Assembly: GCA_016935315.1 (NCBI GenBank)
Contig: JAFGRD010000026.1
Location: 1-64,000, forward strand
Source: Pirellulales bacterium
GTDB taxonomy: Bacteria; Planctomycetota; Planctomycetia; Pirellulales; Thermoguttaceae
Length of the DNA stretch: 64,000 nucleotides
Direction: 5' to 3'
Both the position numbers and the translations under genes were made by a program. Under the pieces are notes generated by a model that worked only from the letters and a program-made list of their open reading frames with translations, made no database searches and was not told the origin of the DNA. The first letter of the stretch is position 1, and the number at the start of each line of letters is the position of its first letter. Shown one piece after another: positions 27,078 through 36,651 of the stretch.

Positions 27078-28202
27078 TCAGGGACGCGAGGCGCCCCGAA
27101 TGCGGCCACTGAAGACCGCCCATCCGGCGGCTGCCGGTCGCCGAGCGGCTTGGTACAGGTCGCGCAGCGAGGCGGGAAACCGCACGATGCCCAGGCACAG
27201 CAGCGGAGCAAACAGCGAGCCCCAATACTGATTGAATTCCTGGCCCACCAGCGCAAACGCCGTCACGAATAGACAGGTCGTCAGCCCGCAGCGCAGCCCA
27301 AGCTCCGTGTGCCAGCCGGCCATGGCAAACAGCGCGGCCACCAGGTACAGCGCCGTGATCCACTGAGGCAACAGCACTAGATAGGCGTTCATCTGCGCCG
27401 TAGCAATCACAAAGCCTGCCCCGCCGAGTTGGATCCAGCCCTGGCTGTGTGCGACGGCGTTCGGAGGCATCACTCGGGCCACCTGGAGTCCGTGCAAAGC
27501 GAAGAAGCCGAGCCACGCGGCCAGGCCAACGCCCCAGGCGGTCCCTTCTGCCCGGCGCCCGTGCCACCAGGCAATTGCGGCCGCCAAAAGGCAATAGGGC
27601 AGGGCCAGCTCCCGAAGGAACAGGGCCGCCAATCCCATCGCCACGCCCAACCAGGGCCGATCAATGCCGTAAGCGCAGATCGACAGGGCGATGAACACAC
27701 CGGCCCAAAGCACCGGCATGACGAAAAGGTTGCCCAATAGGCAGGGCATCAACGGACCGGTCAGCAGTAACGCGCAGGCCACGGGTCGCCTGATGATGTT
27801 GTTCTCCTCCCGGGCGAGTGCCTCGAATGCGATCAGCAACAACGCCAGTGCCGCCCCACAGATCAGGGCCTTGCCCAGCACGACCGCCGGCAGCTTCCCG
27901 ATCAGCCACATCGGCAGCGGCGTGCGCCAGTTGAAGAGGCTCCGCGTGGGATATCCCCTCGCGGGCAACTCGGCCGCCGCGGCCTGGTAGTAGCCTTCGC
28001 CGGCGTGAATCCGCTGAACCTCGGCCCAGTAGAGCGCTACGTCTCCCTCGTCGGGCGGCCGCTTGCCGACGTTTCCCCGACGCAATGGCGAAAACGTGAC
28101 CCCCACGAAGAACAGGGCCGACAAGGCCAGCACGATCATCACAAGTCGCGCTTGGCGCGGGGTCAGCCGGGCATAGCCGGTCTCGCTGGACATCTCGGGC
28201 AT
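27078..28202 (-). CDS. Polytopic membrane protein, possible GT-C/DUF2029-like mannosyltransferase
   Basis: About 374 residues from the ATG at 28202; the ATG at 28193 or an upstream frame to 28286 are alternatives with no better ribosome-binding site. About ten membrane helices are visible. The first external loop holds GDVALYWAEVQRIHAGEGYY followed by FNWRTPLPMW, which resembles the acidic first loop of GT-C/DUF2029 glycosyltransferases that use polyprenyl-linked sugars. LLRELALPYCLLAAAI-type helices follow. The last 30 residues are cytoplasmic and arginine-rich. It is not in an operon with its neighbours. Function is an inference from topology. Confidence 0.6.
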   Translation of the reverse strand: MPEMSSETGYARLTPRQARLVMIVLALSALFFVGVTFSPLRRGNVGKRPPDEGDVALYWAEVQRIHAGEGYYQAAAAELPARGYPTRSLFNWRTPLPMWLIGKLPAVVLGKALICGAALALLLIAFEALAREENNIIRRPVACALLLTGPLMPCLLGNLFVMPVLWAGVFIALSICAYGIDRPWLGVAMGLAALFLRELALPYCLLAAAIAWWHGRRAEGTAWGVGLAAWLGFFALHGLQVARVMPPNAVAHSQGWIQLGGAGFVIATAQMNAYLVLLPQWITALYLVAALFAMAGWHTELGLRCGLTTCLFVTAFALVGQEFNQYWGSLFAPLLCLGIVRFPASLRDLYQAARRPAAAGWAVFSGRIRGASRP

Positions 28203-28420
28203 GGCCGTTCGGACGGAGACGGATCGTAGCGATTGTAGCAGCGGCTGCGGGTATTCCCCCGATGGCGGCGCGATCGGGCGCATCACGCCGTAGCATTTCC
28301 AGGGAAGTCTAGCTTGAGTTCGGCGCCGAAAAAGCCGATTTGCCGAAACACCTTTCGCCGGCGGGTTTGGCCCAAGAAGTGTCGTTGAGACAACAGGTTG
28401 CGCCTGGTAGAATCGTCTGT

Positions 28421-28523
28421 TATGAACGCTTGCACAGTCAATGTGCGAGGGCGACCAACCGGAACCCGATTTCTCCGGCCTCCCGTTGGTCGGCCTGGAT
28501 CATCCACAATGCAAAAATCAATA
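28421..28523 (+). repeat. 103-104 bp palindromic element, copy C
   Basis: 103 bp, same orientation as copy A. Ends are TATGAACGCTTGCA and TGCAAAAATCAATA; outer TA is kept on both sides. The internal stem is the most damaged of the six: GACCAACCGGAAC faces CTCCCGTTGGTC with several mismatches, suggesting decay of this copy. Confidence 0.88.
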
Positions 28524-28568
28524 GGAGTCGTGCCCCACAGGGCCGAATCGACGTAAGCGGAATCCATG

Positions 28569-28606
28569 CCCGGTTGATTAACCCGGTATAGCACGCGAAT
28601 TCGCCC
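28569..28606 (-). repeat. Short hairpin repeat, copy 2 of 2
   Basis: Reverse-strand copy of the 38 bp repeat at 1575-1612, the same length, with an identical 20-base core. The hairpin is kept here as CCCGGTT facing AACCCGG with one mismatch. It lies 45 bases after palindromic element C. Confidence 0.6.
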
Positions 28607-28645
28607 CGCGTAGATTGCGGACCAAAGGAGGGGGGCCCTGTCACC

Positions 28646-29170
28646 TTGGAACTGCCGCCGGAAACCCCAACCGTGCATCGTCCGCACCACGTTACGCCGC
28701 ACCCGGGGGGAACAGGAAGCTATCGGGCGTTGATCCGGCGGGCGTTGCACGTCTGCGTGCTGGTGGGCATTGTCGTGTCGGCTTTTCTGCTGCGGGGGCG
28801 TGACAACCTGCCGAGCACACCCGCCGACGCGGTGAGCCGGTGGTTCGACGCCAGCGAGCAAGGCGACGACGAAACCTGTCTTCGCCTGGTCTGCGGCCGG
28901 TTCCGCCAATCGCTCGAGCAGTCGCGATCGCAGATGGGTGCGACGGCCTTCCGGGAGCACCTGCGGCGGTCGGTTGCCGGCGTGAAGTGCCTGGCCATCA
29001 TCCGCAACGACACGGCCCCGGACGGCGGCGTCCTGCTCGAGGTGAATATGGTCTTCGCCGACCACGACGAACGGCAGGAGGTTCATCTGTGTCGCCAGGA
29101 AGCCGGCTGGATGATTACGTCCGTCGAACGGTCGCGTGTGTCCTACCACCCGCCGAGGACCGGAGACTGA
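28646..29170 (+). CDS. Small membrane-anchored protein of unknown function, NTF2-like
   Basis: About 174 residues with a TTG start; AAAGGAGG lies about 15 bases upstream, and a GTG at 28673 would shorten it by nine residues. A single membrane helix covers residues about 32-50 (LHVCVLVGIVVSAFLL). The exported part begins PADAVSRWFDASEQGDDETC and continues with KCLAIIRNDTAPDGGVLLEV and EVHLCRQEAGWMITSVERS, which matches the small alpha+beta (NTF2/DUF4878-like) domains found on many bacterial lipoproteins. The EamA transporter gene follows 69 bases later in the same direction. Role unknown. Confidence 0.6.
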   Translation: MELPPETPTVHRPHHVTPHPGGTGSYRALIRRALHVCVLVGIVVSAFLLRGRDNLPSTPADAVSRWFDASEQGDDETCLRLVCGRFRQSLEQSRSQMGATAFREHLRRSVAGVKCLAIIRNDTAPDGGVLLEVNMVFADHDERQEVHLCRQEAGWMITSVERSRVSYHPPRTGD

Positions 29171-29239
29171 CCGTCCAAGACTCCTTTCATTGTCCCTGTA
29201 GAAATCCGGCAACCGCTGACAACACACCTTCGACGCTCC

Positions 29240-30118
29240 ATGAAACGCCTTGCGCTGTCCGCTCTGCTGCTGTCGATCGTCGCCGTTTGGGGATGGACGT
29301 TCGTGGTCGTCAAGGACGCGGTCAACGCCTATGGCGTGGTCCCCTTCCTGGCAATTCGCTTTCTGATCGGCTCGCTGGCGATCGGGCTGTTCGCGGCCCG
29401 GCATCTTACTCGGCGAAGTCTGCTGGTCGGCGGTCTGATCGGCTTCGCGCTGGCGTCGGCCTACCTGTTTCAAACGTTCGGCGTACATCTGACCACGGCC
29501 ACGAACGCCGGCTTGATTACGGGGTTGTTCATCGTCTTTGCGCCGCTGGCCAACCGGGTGCTGTTCGGCGTGCGTACCGCAGCCCTCCAATGGACGGCCA
29601 TTGCCGTGAGTCTCGCGGGGCTGGGCATGCTGAGCATCAGCGAGGACGGCTCGGGCCAACAGCGGCTCGGCGACGCACTGACTTTGGGATGCGCCGCGTG
29701 CTTCGGGCTGCACATTGCCCTGCTCGACCGCCATGCCCATCGCCATCGGGCGTCCGCACTGGCGTTCGGGCAGTTGTCTTCGGCAACGGCCGTCTTCTTT
29801 GTGATCTGGGCGGCCCTAGGGGCACAGTCGCCGGCGGACTACGCCGTCGCCTGGCCCAGCGGACAGGTTTGGTTCGCCTTCGCGGTGACGGGCCTGATCG
29901 CCACGGCGGCCGGCTTCTTCGTCCAGACGTTTGTCCAGCAGAGGCTTTCTGCGGTGAAAACCGCCGTGATCATCGTCACCGAGCCGCTGTTCGCCGCGCT
30001 GTTCGGCTACCTGCTGCACGGCGACCGGCTCAACGCCACTCAGATCGCCGGCGCGGTGCTGATGATCTTCGCCGTGATCGTCGCCGAACTCTATCCCCGC
30101 TGCCGCAACACCTCGTAG
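29240..30118 (+). CDS. EamA-family (DMT superfamily) transporter
   Basis: 292 residues with ten membrane helices arranged as two five-helix EamA repeats. WGWTFVVVKDAVNAYG lies in the first helix region and LFQTFGVHLTTATNAGLITGLF is the hallmark of the first repeat; the second repeat has FVQTFVQQRLSAVKTAVII and EPLFAALFGYLLHGDRL. Members export or import amino acids, nucleosides or other metabolites, and the substrate cannot be told from sequence. Its 3' end overlaps the 3' end of the convergent RNA methyltransferase gene by 28 bases. Confidence 0.9.
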   Translation: MKRLALSALLLSIVAVWGWTFVVVKDAVNAYGVVPFLAIRFLIGSLAIGLFAARHLTRRSLLVGGLIGFALASAYLFQTFGVHLTTATNAGLITGLFIVFAPLANRVLFGVRTAALQWTAIAVSLAGLGMLSISEDGSGQQRLGDALTLGCAACFGLHIALLDRHAHRHRASALAFGQLSSATAVFFVIWAALGAQSPADYAVAWPSGQVWFAFAVTGLIATAAGFFVQTFVQQRLSAVKTAVIIVTEPLFAALFGYLLHGDRLNATQIAGAVLMIFAVIVAELYPRCRNTS

Positions 30119-30891
30119 AATACGACCGCCGCGGCCGCCGAGACGTTCAGGCTGTCACCCACCCCGCACATCGGCAGACGCACGGCCGCCACGTCGTCGG
30201 CCGACCAGGCGTCCGAGAGCCCTTCGGCCTCGTTGCCGAGCACGACGGCCGTCGGGCCGCGGTAGTCGATCCTGGTATACGGCACCGAGCCGTCCACGCG
30301 CAAAGCAACCATTGTCAGGCCGTGCCGGCGGAGCCAATCGAACGTCTCGGCGGTTGTCGCGGCACAAACGGGCAGGAAAAAAATGGTGCCCAGGCTGGCG
30401 CGAATCGCGTTGGGATTGTAGAGATCGGTCCGGCCGTCGGCCACGATCAAGGCCGAAACGCCCGCCGCATCGGCACTGCGCAACACGGCCCCCACGTTGC
30501 CCGGCTTCTCCACGCATTCCAGAACGGCCACCAGCGGAACCTCCGGCAGCACCAGTCCGTCGAGGGTCGGCCGCGGCATCTCGGCGACGCCCAGCACGCC
30601 TTCGGCCCGGCTGCCGAACGCCAGCTTCTCGAAGACCGGCTCCGTGACGTGCAGGATCTCGGCGCGGCACTCGGGCAACAGGACCAGCAGCCTCCGGCAC
30701 GCCTCGCCGCCACAGAGCGGCTCGCAGACGAACACTTCCTGCAACGCGACGCCCGCCGCCATCGCCCGGCTCAATTCCCGGGCGCCGTCGATCAGGATGC
30801 GCCCCTGCTTTTCCCGGTGCCGCCGATCGCGCAGCCTGACCGCGTTCTTCACACGCGGGTTCTGGCGGCTGGTGATCAGACTGTTGGTCAT
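30091..30891 (-). CDS. SpoU/TrmH-family RNA 2'-O-methyltransferase
   Basis: 266 residues from the ATG at 30891 (MTNSLITSRQNPRVKNAVRL), the usual opening of RlmB/TrmH-like enzymes; the frame is open to 31083, but that part overlaps the neighbouring gene and looks unconserved. The substrate-binding N domain is followed by the SPOUT knot motifs: LECVEKPGNVGAVLRSADAAG (motif 1), VVLGNEAEGLS (motif 2) and LPMCGVGDSLNVSAAAAVVFYE (motif 3). It would methylate ribose 2'-O in rRNA or tRNA. The target nucleotide is unknown. Confidence 0.88.
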   Translation of the reverse strand: MTNSLITSRQNPRVKNAVRLRDRRHREKQGRILIDGARELSRAMAAGVALQEVFVCEPLCGGEACRRLLVLLPECRAEILHVTEPVFEKLAFGSRAEGVLGVAEMPRPTLDGLVLPEVPLVAVLECVEKPGNVGAVLRSADAAGVSALIVADGRTDLYNPNAIRASLGTIFFLPVCAATTAETFDWLRRHGLTMVALRVDGSVPYTRIDYRGPTAVVLGNEAEGLSDAWSADDVAAVRLPMCGVGDSLNVSAAAAVVFYEVLRQRG

Positions 30892-31058
30892 GACGTCGAG
30901 CGAGACAAGCTTTTCGGCGTTCGAAAAACGCGCCGCGGAGTTCATCCCCGCGCGAATGCCCGCCGAATCACGTTCTTTCTCCGTAACGGTCCAGACCTCG
31001 GCGAATTGACGCGGCGATGAACCCCGCGGCTTACCGAACTGGGCGCGGACACGCACGC

Positions 31059-31922
31059 TCATTCCACCGGCCGGCTCGTCCAACGGGCAACGACCCCGCT
31101 GGGCATCTCGCGTCCCGCAACCGAGCAGATCGCCAACGGACGGGCTTCCACCGAGCCTCGGTCCGTCTCGCCCATCGCGTCGGCCATCATCTCTCTTACT
31201 CGCTTAGGATCATAGCCCGGCGTATGGCACGTCAACAGCATGAACTGCCGCCGCCCGGCCGTCAACTGCCCACACAGTTCGAGCAGCCGCGGCAGGTGCC
31301 GGGACAACCGCCAGACCTCGCCCCGCGCGCCGTGGCCGTAGCTGGGGGGATCGAGGACCACCGCGTCGTAGCGGTTCCCGCGCCGCAGCTCCCGCTTGAC
31401 GAACTTCGTCGCGTCTTCGGCGATCCAGCGGATCGGCAAATCGACCATGCCCGACAGCTCGGCGTTGCGCCGCGCCCAGGCGACTGTATTTCGGGCCGCA
31501 TCGACATGCACCGCCTCCGCCCCGGCCGCCGCCGCGATCAGCGTGCTCCCGCCCGTGTAGCCGAACAGGTTCAGGATCGTCATCGGCCGGTCCGCGGCCC
31601 GGAGCTGTTGGGCAATCCAATCCCAATTGGCCGCCTGCTCGGGAAACACGCCCAGGTGTCCGGCGGGTGTCTGTTTCAACTCGAGGGCGAGCGGCCCATG
31701 GGCAATCGTCCAGGTTTCGGGCAGTTCGCGGTGGGCCGACCACTGCCCCTCGTTCTCGCCGGTCCGCTCGAACCGCGCGTCCGCGTCCGGCCATGCTTGT
31801 GGGCTACCTCGCTCAACGCCCTCCGCCACCGGGCAGGGTCGATCGAGCCGCCAGGACCCGAAGCGTTCCAGCCGCCGGCCGCCGCCGAAGTCGATGAGTT
31901 GGTATTGATCGGGGTCGAACAT
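31059..31922 (-). CDS. Class I SAM-dependent methyltransferase, RlmI/RlmK-like
   Basis: About 287 residues from the ATG at 31922; a TTG at 31946 is possible. The core resembles the methyltransferase half of RlmI/RlmK: HLGVFPEQAANWDWI, MTILNLFGYTGGSTLIAAAAG (motif I), VHVDAARNTVAWARRNAELSG, and the catalytic region YDAVVLDPPSYGHG (DPPSY, motif IV). The family methylates C5 of cytosines or N7 of guanines in rRNA. The N-terminal PUA domain of RlmI is missing, so this is a short version. It runs in the same direction as the SpoU gene, which fits an rRNA-modification pair. Confidence 0.8.
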   Translation of the reverse strand: MFDPDQYQLIDFGGGRRLERFGSWRLDRPCPVAEGVERGSPQAWPDADARFERTGENEGQWSAHRELPETWTIAHGPLALELKQTPAGHLGVFPEQAANWDWIAQQLRAADRPMTILNLFGYTGGSTLIAAAAGAEAVHVDAARNTVAWARRNAELSGMVDLPIRWIAEDATKFVKRELRRGNRYDAVVLDPPSYGHGARGEVWRLSRHLPRLLELCGQLTAGRRQFMLLTCHTPGYDPKRVREMMADAMGETDRGSVEARPLAICSVAGREMPSGVVARWTSRPVE

Positions 31923-31986
31923 CGTGCCAGCCGCGAGTCCTCTCAATCGCCGAGGATTGCGCCCATCGCTGCCAGGGATGGACGTG

Positions 31987-33918
31987 TCACTTCCGCCGTT
32001 TCGCCGTCTTTCGATGTGGCCGATAGCCGGGCGTGGTCGGCTTGCCCGACCGTTGGCCGGTGGATCGACGGCCCGGTTCTCCCCGGCTCCTTCCGGGCGA
32101 CCGGGCGGGGATCAGACAGTCCGGGCCGTCGCCGATCAAGTCGAGACGGTTGGCTTGCTCCAACGCCCGCCGCACGTCGTCGTAGTGCTCCGGCTTCCAG
32201 TATTGCAGCAGCGCCCGCTGCAATCGCCGCTCACGGGCGCCCTTGGGCACGTCGACCTGCTCGCCGCTGAGCGGATCGATGCCCGTGTAGTACATGCACG
32301 TGGCAATATCCATTGGGCCGGGAATGAAATCCTGCACTTTGTCGGGCCGGTGGCCGGTTCGCTTCAGGAACAACGCCAAATCGATCATCGCCCGCAGATC
32401 GCTGCCCGGGTGGCCGGCCATGAAATAGGGCACCAGGAATTGTCGCTTACCGGCGGCGGCCGAGGCCTTGCGAAATCCCTTCTCGAACACCTCGAAGTCC
32501 CCGATCGGCGGCTTCTTCATCGCCCCCAGCACGGCCGGATCGCAGTGTTCCGGGGCCACCTTCAACAGTCCGCCCGTATGGTGCCGGGCGAGGTGGCTGA
32601 TGTAGGCCGGGCTGTGCCGGGCCAGGTCCATCCGCACGCCCGAGGCGACCAGCACCTGTTTCACCCCCTGCTCCCGACGGGCGGCCTTCAACAACCGGAT
32701 CAGCGGCCCGTGGTCGGTCCGCAGCAGCTTGCACACGGTCGGGTGCAGGCAGCTCAGGCGACGGCATTTCTTGCGGACCTCGGGCCGGCAACAGTTCATC
32801 CGATACATGTTGGCTGTCGGCCCGCCCAAGTCGCTGATCGTACCTTTGAAGTCCGGTGCGGCGGCGATGCGTCGAATCTCGGCCAGAATCGACGCCTCGC
32901 TGCGGCTCTGGATGATTCGGCCCTGGTGGGCCGTCAGTGAGCAGAACGTGCAGCCGCCGAAGCAGCCTCGCATGATCTGGATCGAGTCTTTCACCACGTC
33001 GAACGCTGGTATGGTCCGCTTGCCGTAACACGGATGCGGCTGCCGCGTAAACGGCAGGCCGTAGATCCGATCCATCTCCTGCTCCGAAAGCGGCCACGCC
33101 GGCGGATTGACCACCACTGCCTCGCGATCGTGGTATTGCACCAACCGCCGTGCACTCTCCGGAGTGGCTTCGCGGTGGATCAGGCGCGTCATCCGGGCAA
33201 ACGCCCGCTTGTCCGACGAGACCTCTTCGTAGCTGGGCAGAACGACCGTCTCGCCTTCCGGCCGGGGCTCGCTGGCCCCAAGGCGATGGACGACGCCGCG
33301 GATGTCGCGCAAATCGCCGAGCGACGCGCCGGCGTCGAGCCGGCGGACGACTTCCACCAGAGGCGCTTCCCCCATGCCGTAGACGACCAAGTCGGCCTTG
33401 GCGTCGAGGATGATCGCCCGGCGGACCTTGTCGCTCCAATAATCGTAGTGGGCCAACCGCCGCAAGCTGGCCTCCACGCCCCCGGCGATCACCGGCACGC
33501 CCGGATAGGCCTCGCGCGCCCGCTGGCTGTAGGCCAACGTGGCCCGGTCCGGCCGCAGCCCGATCTGCCCGCCCGGGCTGTAGGCGTCGTCGTTGCGGAC
33601 CTTGCGGGAGGCCGTGTAGTGGTTGAGCATCGAGTCCATGTTGCCCGCGCTGACGGCAAAACACAGCCGCGGGCGGCCGAAACACCGCCAAGGCTCACAC
33701 GAGCGCCAATCCGGCTGGCTGAGGATCGCCACGCGATAGCCTTCGGCCTCCAGCACGCGGCCGAGGATCGCCATGGCGAAACTCGGGTGGTCCACATAGG
33801 CGTCGCCGCTGACGAAGACCACATCGACCGCGTCCCAGCCCCGCTCGGCAACCTCTGCCCGAGTCGTCGGCAAGGGCGCGAGCGATTCGGACGCCAGATC
33901 GTGGTTTGGTGCAGACAT
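31987..33918 (-). CDS. YgiQ-family radical SAM protein
   Basis: 643 residues. An N-terminal B12-binding-like region (VDVVFVSGDAYVDHPSFAMA, SQPDWRSCEPW) is followed by the YgiQ hallmark AGNMDSMLNHYTASRKVRNDDAYSPGG. The radical SAM cluster is RGCFGGCTFCS (CxxxCxxC), preceded by DSIQIM. A cysteine-rich segment NCCRPEVRKKCRRLSCLHPTVC could bind a second cluster. The basic tail after residue 600 is probably disordered. These proteins are widespread and their reaction is unknown. A possible -10 element (TAAAAT, 33964-33969, minus strand) lies 46 bases upstream of the ATG. Confidence 0.9.
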   Translation of the reverse strand: MSAPNHDLASESLAPLPTTRAEVAERGWDAVDVVFVSGDAYVDHPSFAMAILGRVLEAEGYRVAILSQPDWRSCEPWRCFGRPRLCFAVSAGNMDSMLNHYTASRKVRNDDAYSPGGQIGLRPDRATLAYSQRAREAYPGVPVIAGGVEASLRRLAHYDYWSDKVRRAIILDAKADLVVYGMGEAPLVEVVRRLDAGASLGDLRDIRGVVHRLGASEPRPEGETVVLPSYEEVSSDKRAFARMTRLIHREATPESARRLVQYHDREAVVVNPPAWPLSEQEMDRIYGLPFTRQPHPCYGKRTIPAFDVVKDSIQIMRGCFGGCTFCSLTAHQGRIIQSRSEASILAEIRRIAAAPDFKGTISDLGGPTANMYRMNCCRPEVRKKCRRLSCLHPTVCKLLRTDHGPLIRLLKAARREQGVKQVLVASGVRMDLARHSPAYISHLARHHTGGLLKVAPEHCDPAVLGAMKKPPIGDFEVFEKGFRKASAAAGKRQFLVPYFMAGHPGSDLRAMIDLALFLKRTGHRPDKVQDFIPGPMDIATCMYYTGIDPLSGEQVDVPKGARERRLQRALLQYWKPEHYDDVRRALEQANRLDLIGDGPDCLIPARSPGRSRGEPGRRSTGQRSGKPTTPGYRPHRKTAKRRK

Positions 33919-34188
33919 GCTCGGAAGACGCCCCGGCTACGGAGAAGAAACCGCAAGTGTCTTATTTTACCCGAGTTTCCACGGATAGAGAACCTTCGAG
34001 GCCGCACCGTGTGCAAAACGGGTCCTGGCACAGGAGCCTTGGGCGTGGGCCTTCCGATCGGGCGAAACCGGCTTTATCGACAAACTCCACGCAGAGCGCG
34101 TAAATTGACTAACCGGACTTCGCTCGTCGATCCGATAGTGAGAGAGAGGTAGACAGGCGGACTTGTTCTCACCAGGGCGTAGCCGAAC

Positions 34189-35280
34189 ATGCACATCATG
34201 GAAATCGTCTCCGGCCGGAGCGTCAACGGCGCGGTCTTCCACTGTCTGTTGCTTAGCCGCGAGTTGGTCCGCCGCGGCCATCGCGTGAGCTTGGTCTGCT
34301 ACGGCGACTCCTGGATTGCCCGGCAGGCCGCCGCGGACGGCATCCCGATCATCACCTCCGATTTGCATCGGTGGCCACCCGACGAGCTACGCCGACTTGC
34401 GGGGCTGATCCACCGCACCGACGTCGATGTGGTGCACACCCATTCGAGCCGTGCCCAGTTTTTCGGCATCCTCTTGCGATGGTTCAGCGGCGTCCCCAGC
34501 GTGGCGACCGCCCACAGCCGTCATTTCCAGCTGCATTGGATGTTCAACGATCAGGTGATCACCGTCTCCGAGGCCAGCCGAAGGTACCAGCGGACCCGCA
34601 ATTTCGTGCGCCCCAGCCGCATCGAGACGATCTACAACTTCATCGACCATCGCCGCATGACCGACGTCCCCGACCAGACACGGTTCCAGGTGCGACGGTC
34701 GTTGGGCATCGGCAAGGCGACGCCGCTGATCGGGATCGTCGGCGACATTGTGCCTCGAAAGGGGTTGATTCATCTGGTCGGTGCCATGCCGGAGATCCTC
34801 CGGGCCGTTCCGGAGACCCGCCTGATCGTGGTCGGGCATCCTCGCGACGAGAAATACGCCGAGCTTGTGCAGACGGCGGCAGTGCGGCTGGGCGTTGATT
34901 CCCAGATCCTCTGGACGGGCTACCGCGGCGACGTTCACGAAATCATGGCCGCCCTGGACGTCTGCGTACTGCCGTCGCTGGAAGAGAGCTTCCCCTTGTC
35001 GATCCTCGAGGCGATGGCGGCCCGCCTGCCGGTGGTGGCCACGATGGTAGGCGGCATCCCCGAATGCGTGGTCGACGGCGTGACGGGCACCCTGGTACCG
35101 CCCGGCGACAGCGACACCTTGGCCCGGGCGATCGTCTCGATCCTCGGCGACCCCTCCGAGCATCGCCGCTTGGGCGAAGCGGCCCGCCGCCGCGTGCTGC
35201 AGTGCTTCTCGCCCGAAAGCCAGACCGCTCGCGTCGAGCGGCTGTTCCAGCGCGTGATCGAGCGCCGGCGGGCGGCCTGA
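34189..35280 (+). CDS. Glycosyltransferase family 4
   Basis: 363 residues. Acceptor-domain features are SVNGAVFHCLLLSRELVRRG near the N terminus and HTHSSRAQFFGILLRW. The donor domain has PLIGIVGDIVPRKGLIHLVG, ILWTGYRGDVHEIMAALDV and EESFPLSILEAMAARLPVVA, the EX7E-type catalytic segment. It would elongate a surface polysaccharide or lipid-linked glycan. A GT9 gene follows in the same direction after a 122 bp gap, so the two probably act in one pathway, perhaps lipopolysaccharide core synthesis. Sugar and linkage are unknown. Confidence 0.87.
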   Translation: MHIMEIVSGRSVNGAVFHCLLLSRELVRRGHRVSLVCYGDSWIARQAAADGIPIITSDLHRWPPDELRRLAGLIHRTDVDVVHTHSSRAQFFGILLRWFSGVPSVATAHSRHFQLHWMFNDQVITVSEASRRYQRTRNFVRPSRIETIYNFIDHRRMTDVPDQTRFQVRRSLGIGKATPLIGIVGDIVPRKGLIHLVGAMPEILRAVPETRLIVVGHPRDEKYAELVQTAAVRLGVDSQILWTGYRGDVHEIMAALDVCVLPSLEESFPLSILEAMAARLPVVATMVGGIPECVVDGVTGTLVPPGDSDTLARAIVSILGDPSEHRRLGEAARRRVLQCFSPESQTARVERLFQRVIERRRAA

Positions 35281-35402
35281 TGTTCGATGTTCTCGTGGGG
35301 TGAATGTCTGTTGGAGGATCAGCGCCCGGCCGGCTATACTGGGTGATCCCGTACTGCACTTCGAGTCCTTACCGTCGCGAGTCCCCCTTGCCACGGACGG
35401 CC

Positions 35403-36455
35403 ATGTCTTCTCGATCGATCTGTCTGCCGGCGGCCCCTCGGATCCTTATCGTTCGCCTCAGTGCGATCGGCGACGTGGTTCAGGGAATGCCGATTGCCTG
35501 CACACTGCGGGACCGGTTTCCCGACGCCTTTCTGGCCTGGGCGGTGGGCGAGCCGGGGGCCGCGCTGCTTCAAGGACACGAGGCCCTCGACGAGCTAATT
35601 GCGTTGCCCCGTCGGTGGCTGAAGTCGCCCGCGGCCGTTTGGCGTTTGCGGCGCCGGTTGCGGGCAATGCGTTTCGACGTGGCGATCGATGCCCAGGGGC
35701 TGACCAAGGCCGCGCTGGTCGGCCGGCTCTCGGGCGCGAAGCGCCGGATCGGCTTTGGCGACCCGTGGGGCCGGGAGCTCAGCCGGTGGCTCAACAACGA
35801 GCTGGTCGACACGACGGCCCGGCACGTCGTGGACCGAAACCTCGAGTTGCTTCGACCGCTGGGCATCGAGTCGCCCGGGGTGCGTTTCCAAGTCCCGCGG
35901 CACGAGTCGGCGCGCCTCGCGGCCGAGGCCATGATCCGCCGGGCCGGCCTGGAGGCCGGATTCGCGATGATCAACTCGGGCGCCGGCTGGCCTTCGAAGC
36001 TCTGGCCCAACGACCGCTACGCGGCGGTGGCGGCTTATCTCGGAAGCGAATTGGGCCTGCCGACCTTGATCGTATGGGGCGGCGACGACGAGCGGGCGGC
36101 GGCCGAGCAAATCGTCGGCGGCGCCGCGGGGCACGCCCATCTGGCGCCGCCGACCTCGCTGACCGAACTGGCCGCCCTGGCACGCCGCGCCCGGCTGTTC
36201 CTCGGCTCCGACACGGGCCCGCTGCACCTGGCCGCAGCGGTGGCTACGCCCTGCATCGGCCTGTTCGGCCCCTGGCCGGCCGAGCGACACGGGCCCTACG
36301 GTCCGCAGCACGCGGCACTGCAAGAGATGGTGTTCGAGGGCTCCACCCGCCAACGCCGAAACGCATCGCCGAAGTACATGGAGGCGATCGGCGTGGATCT
36401 GGTCTGCCGGACGTGCCGGCGGATTCTGCGGCGCGAAGGCTGGAAGGCGGCGTGA
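35403..36455 (+). CDS. Glycosyltransferase family 9 (heptosyltransferase-like)
   Basis: 350 residues from the ATG at 35403, which places ILIVRLSAIGDVVQGMPIAC near the N terminus as in WaaC/WaaF; the longer frame from 35304 is unlikely. FDVAIDAQGLTKAALVGRLS matches the heptosyltransferase acceptor side, and INSGAGWPSKLWPNDRYAAV and FLGSDTGPLHLAAAVATPCIG are the ADP-heptose-binding and catalytic segments. It probably adds heptose or a similar sugar to lipid A core. Paired with the GT4 gene upstream. Confidence 0.88.
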   Translation: MSSRSICLPAAPRILIVRLSAIGDVVQGMPIACTLRDRFPDAFLAWAVGEPGAALLQGHEALDELIALPRRWLKSPAAVWRLRRRLRAMRFDVAIDAQGLTKAALVGRLSGAKRRIGFGDPWGRELSRWLNNELVDTTARHVVDRNLELLRPLGIESPGVRFQVPRHESARLAAEAMIRRAGLEAGFAMINSGAGWPSKLWPNDRYAAVAAYLGSELGLPTLIVWGGDDERAAAEQIVGGAAGHAHLAPPTSLTELAALARRARLFLGSDTGPLHLAAAVATPCIGLFGPWPAERHGPYGPQHAALQEMVFEGSTRQRRNASPKYMEAIGVDLVCRTCRRILRREGWKAA

Positions 36456-36651
36456 AGTTGCGTCCGAGCGTGCAGCGGCCTTCCTCTTTCACTTTCCACT
36501 CAACACCGGCTGATGAGACCGTTGCGTCTTGTGGCTCTTTCCCAATCTGAAGGCATGTCGCACCACCTCTCCAACGCTGCCGGGCAGTCTTCTGACCACA
36601 CCCTTCGGAGGCGGCACAACGCGAATTCTCGAAGGCTTCCCTTGCCCTGCT

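Larger units (their letters stand above)
28203..28645. other. Intergenic region with two repeat types
   Basis: This 443 bp gap between divergent genes contains palindromic element copy C (28421-28523) and the second 38 bp hairpin repeat (28569-28606). AAAGGAGG near 28624-28631 is the probable ribosome-binding site of the gene at 28646. No gene is supported in 28203-28420. Confidence 0.5.

Noticed and set aside
34105-34133. TTGACT as a -35 box before the GT4 gene at 34189
   Set aside because: No -10-like hexamer lies 16-18 bases downstream.
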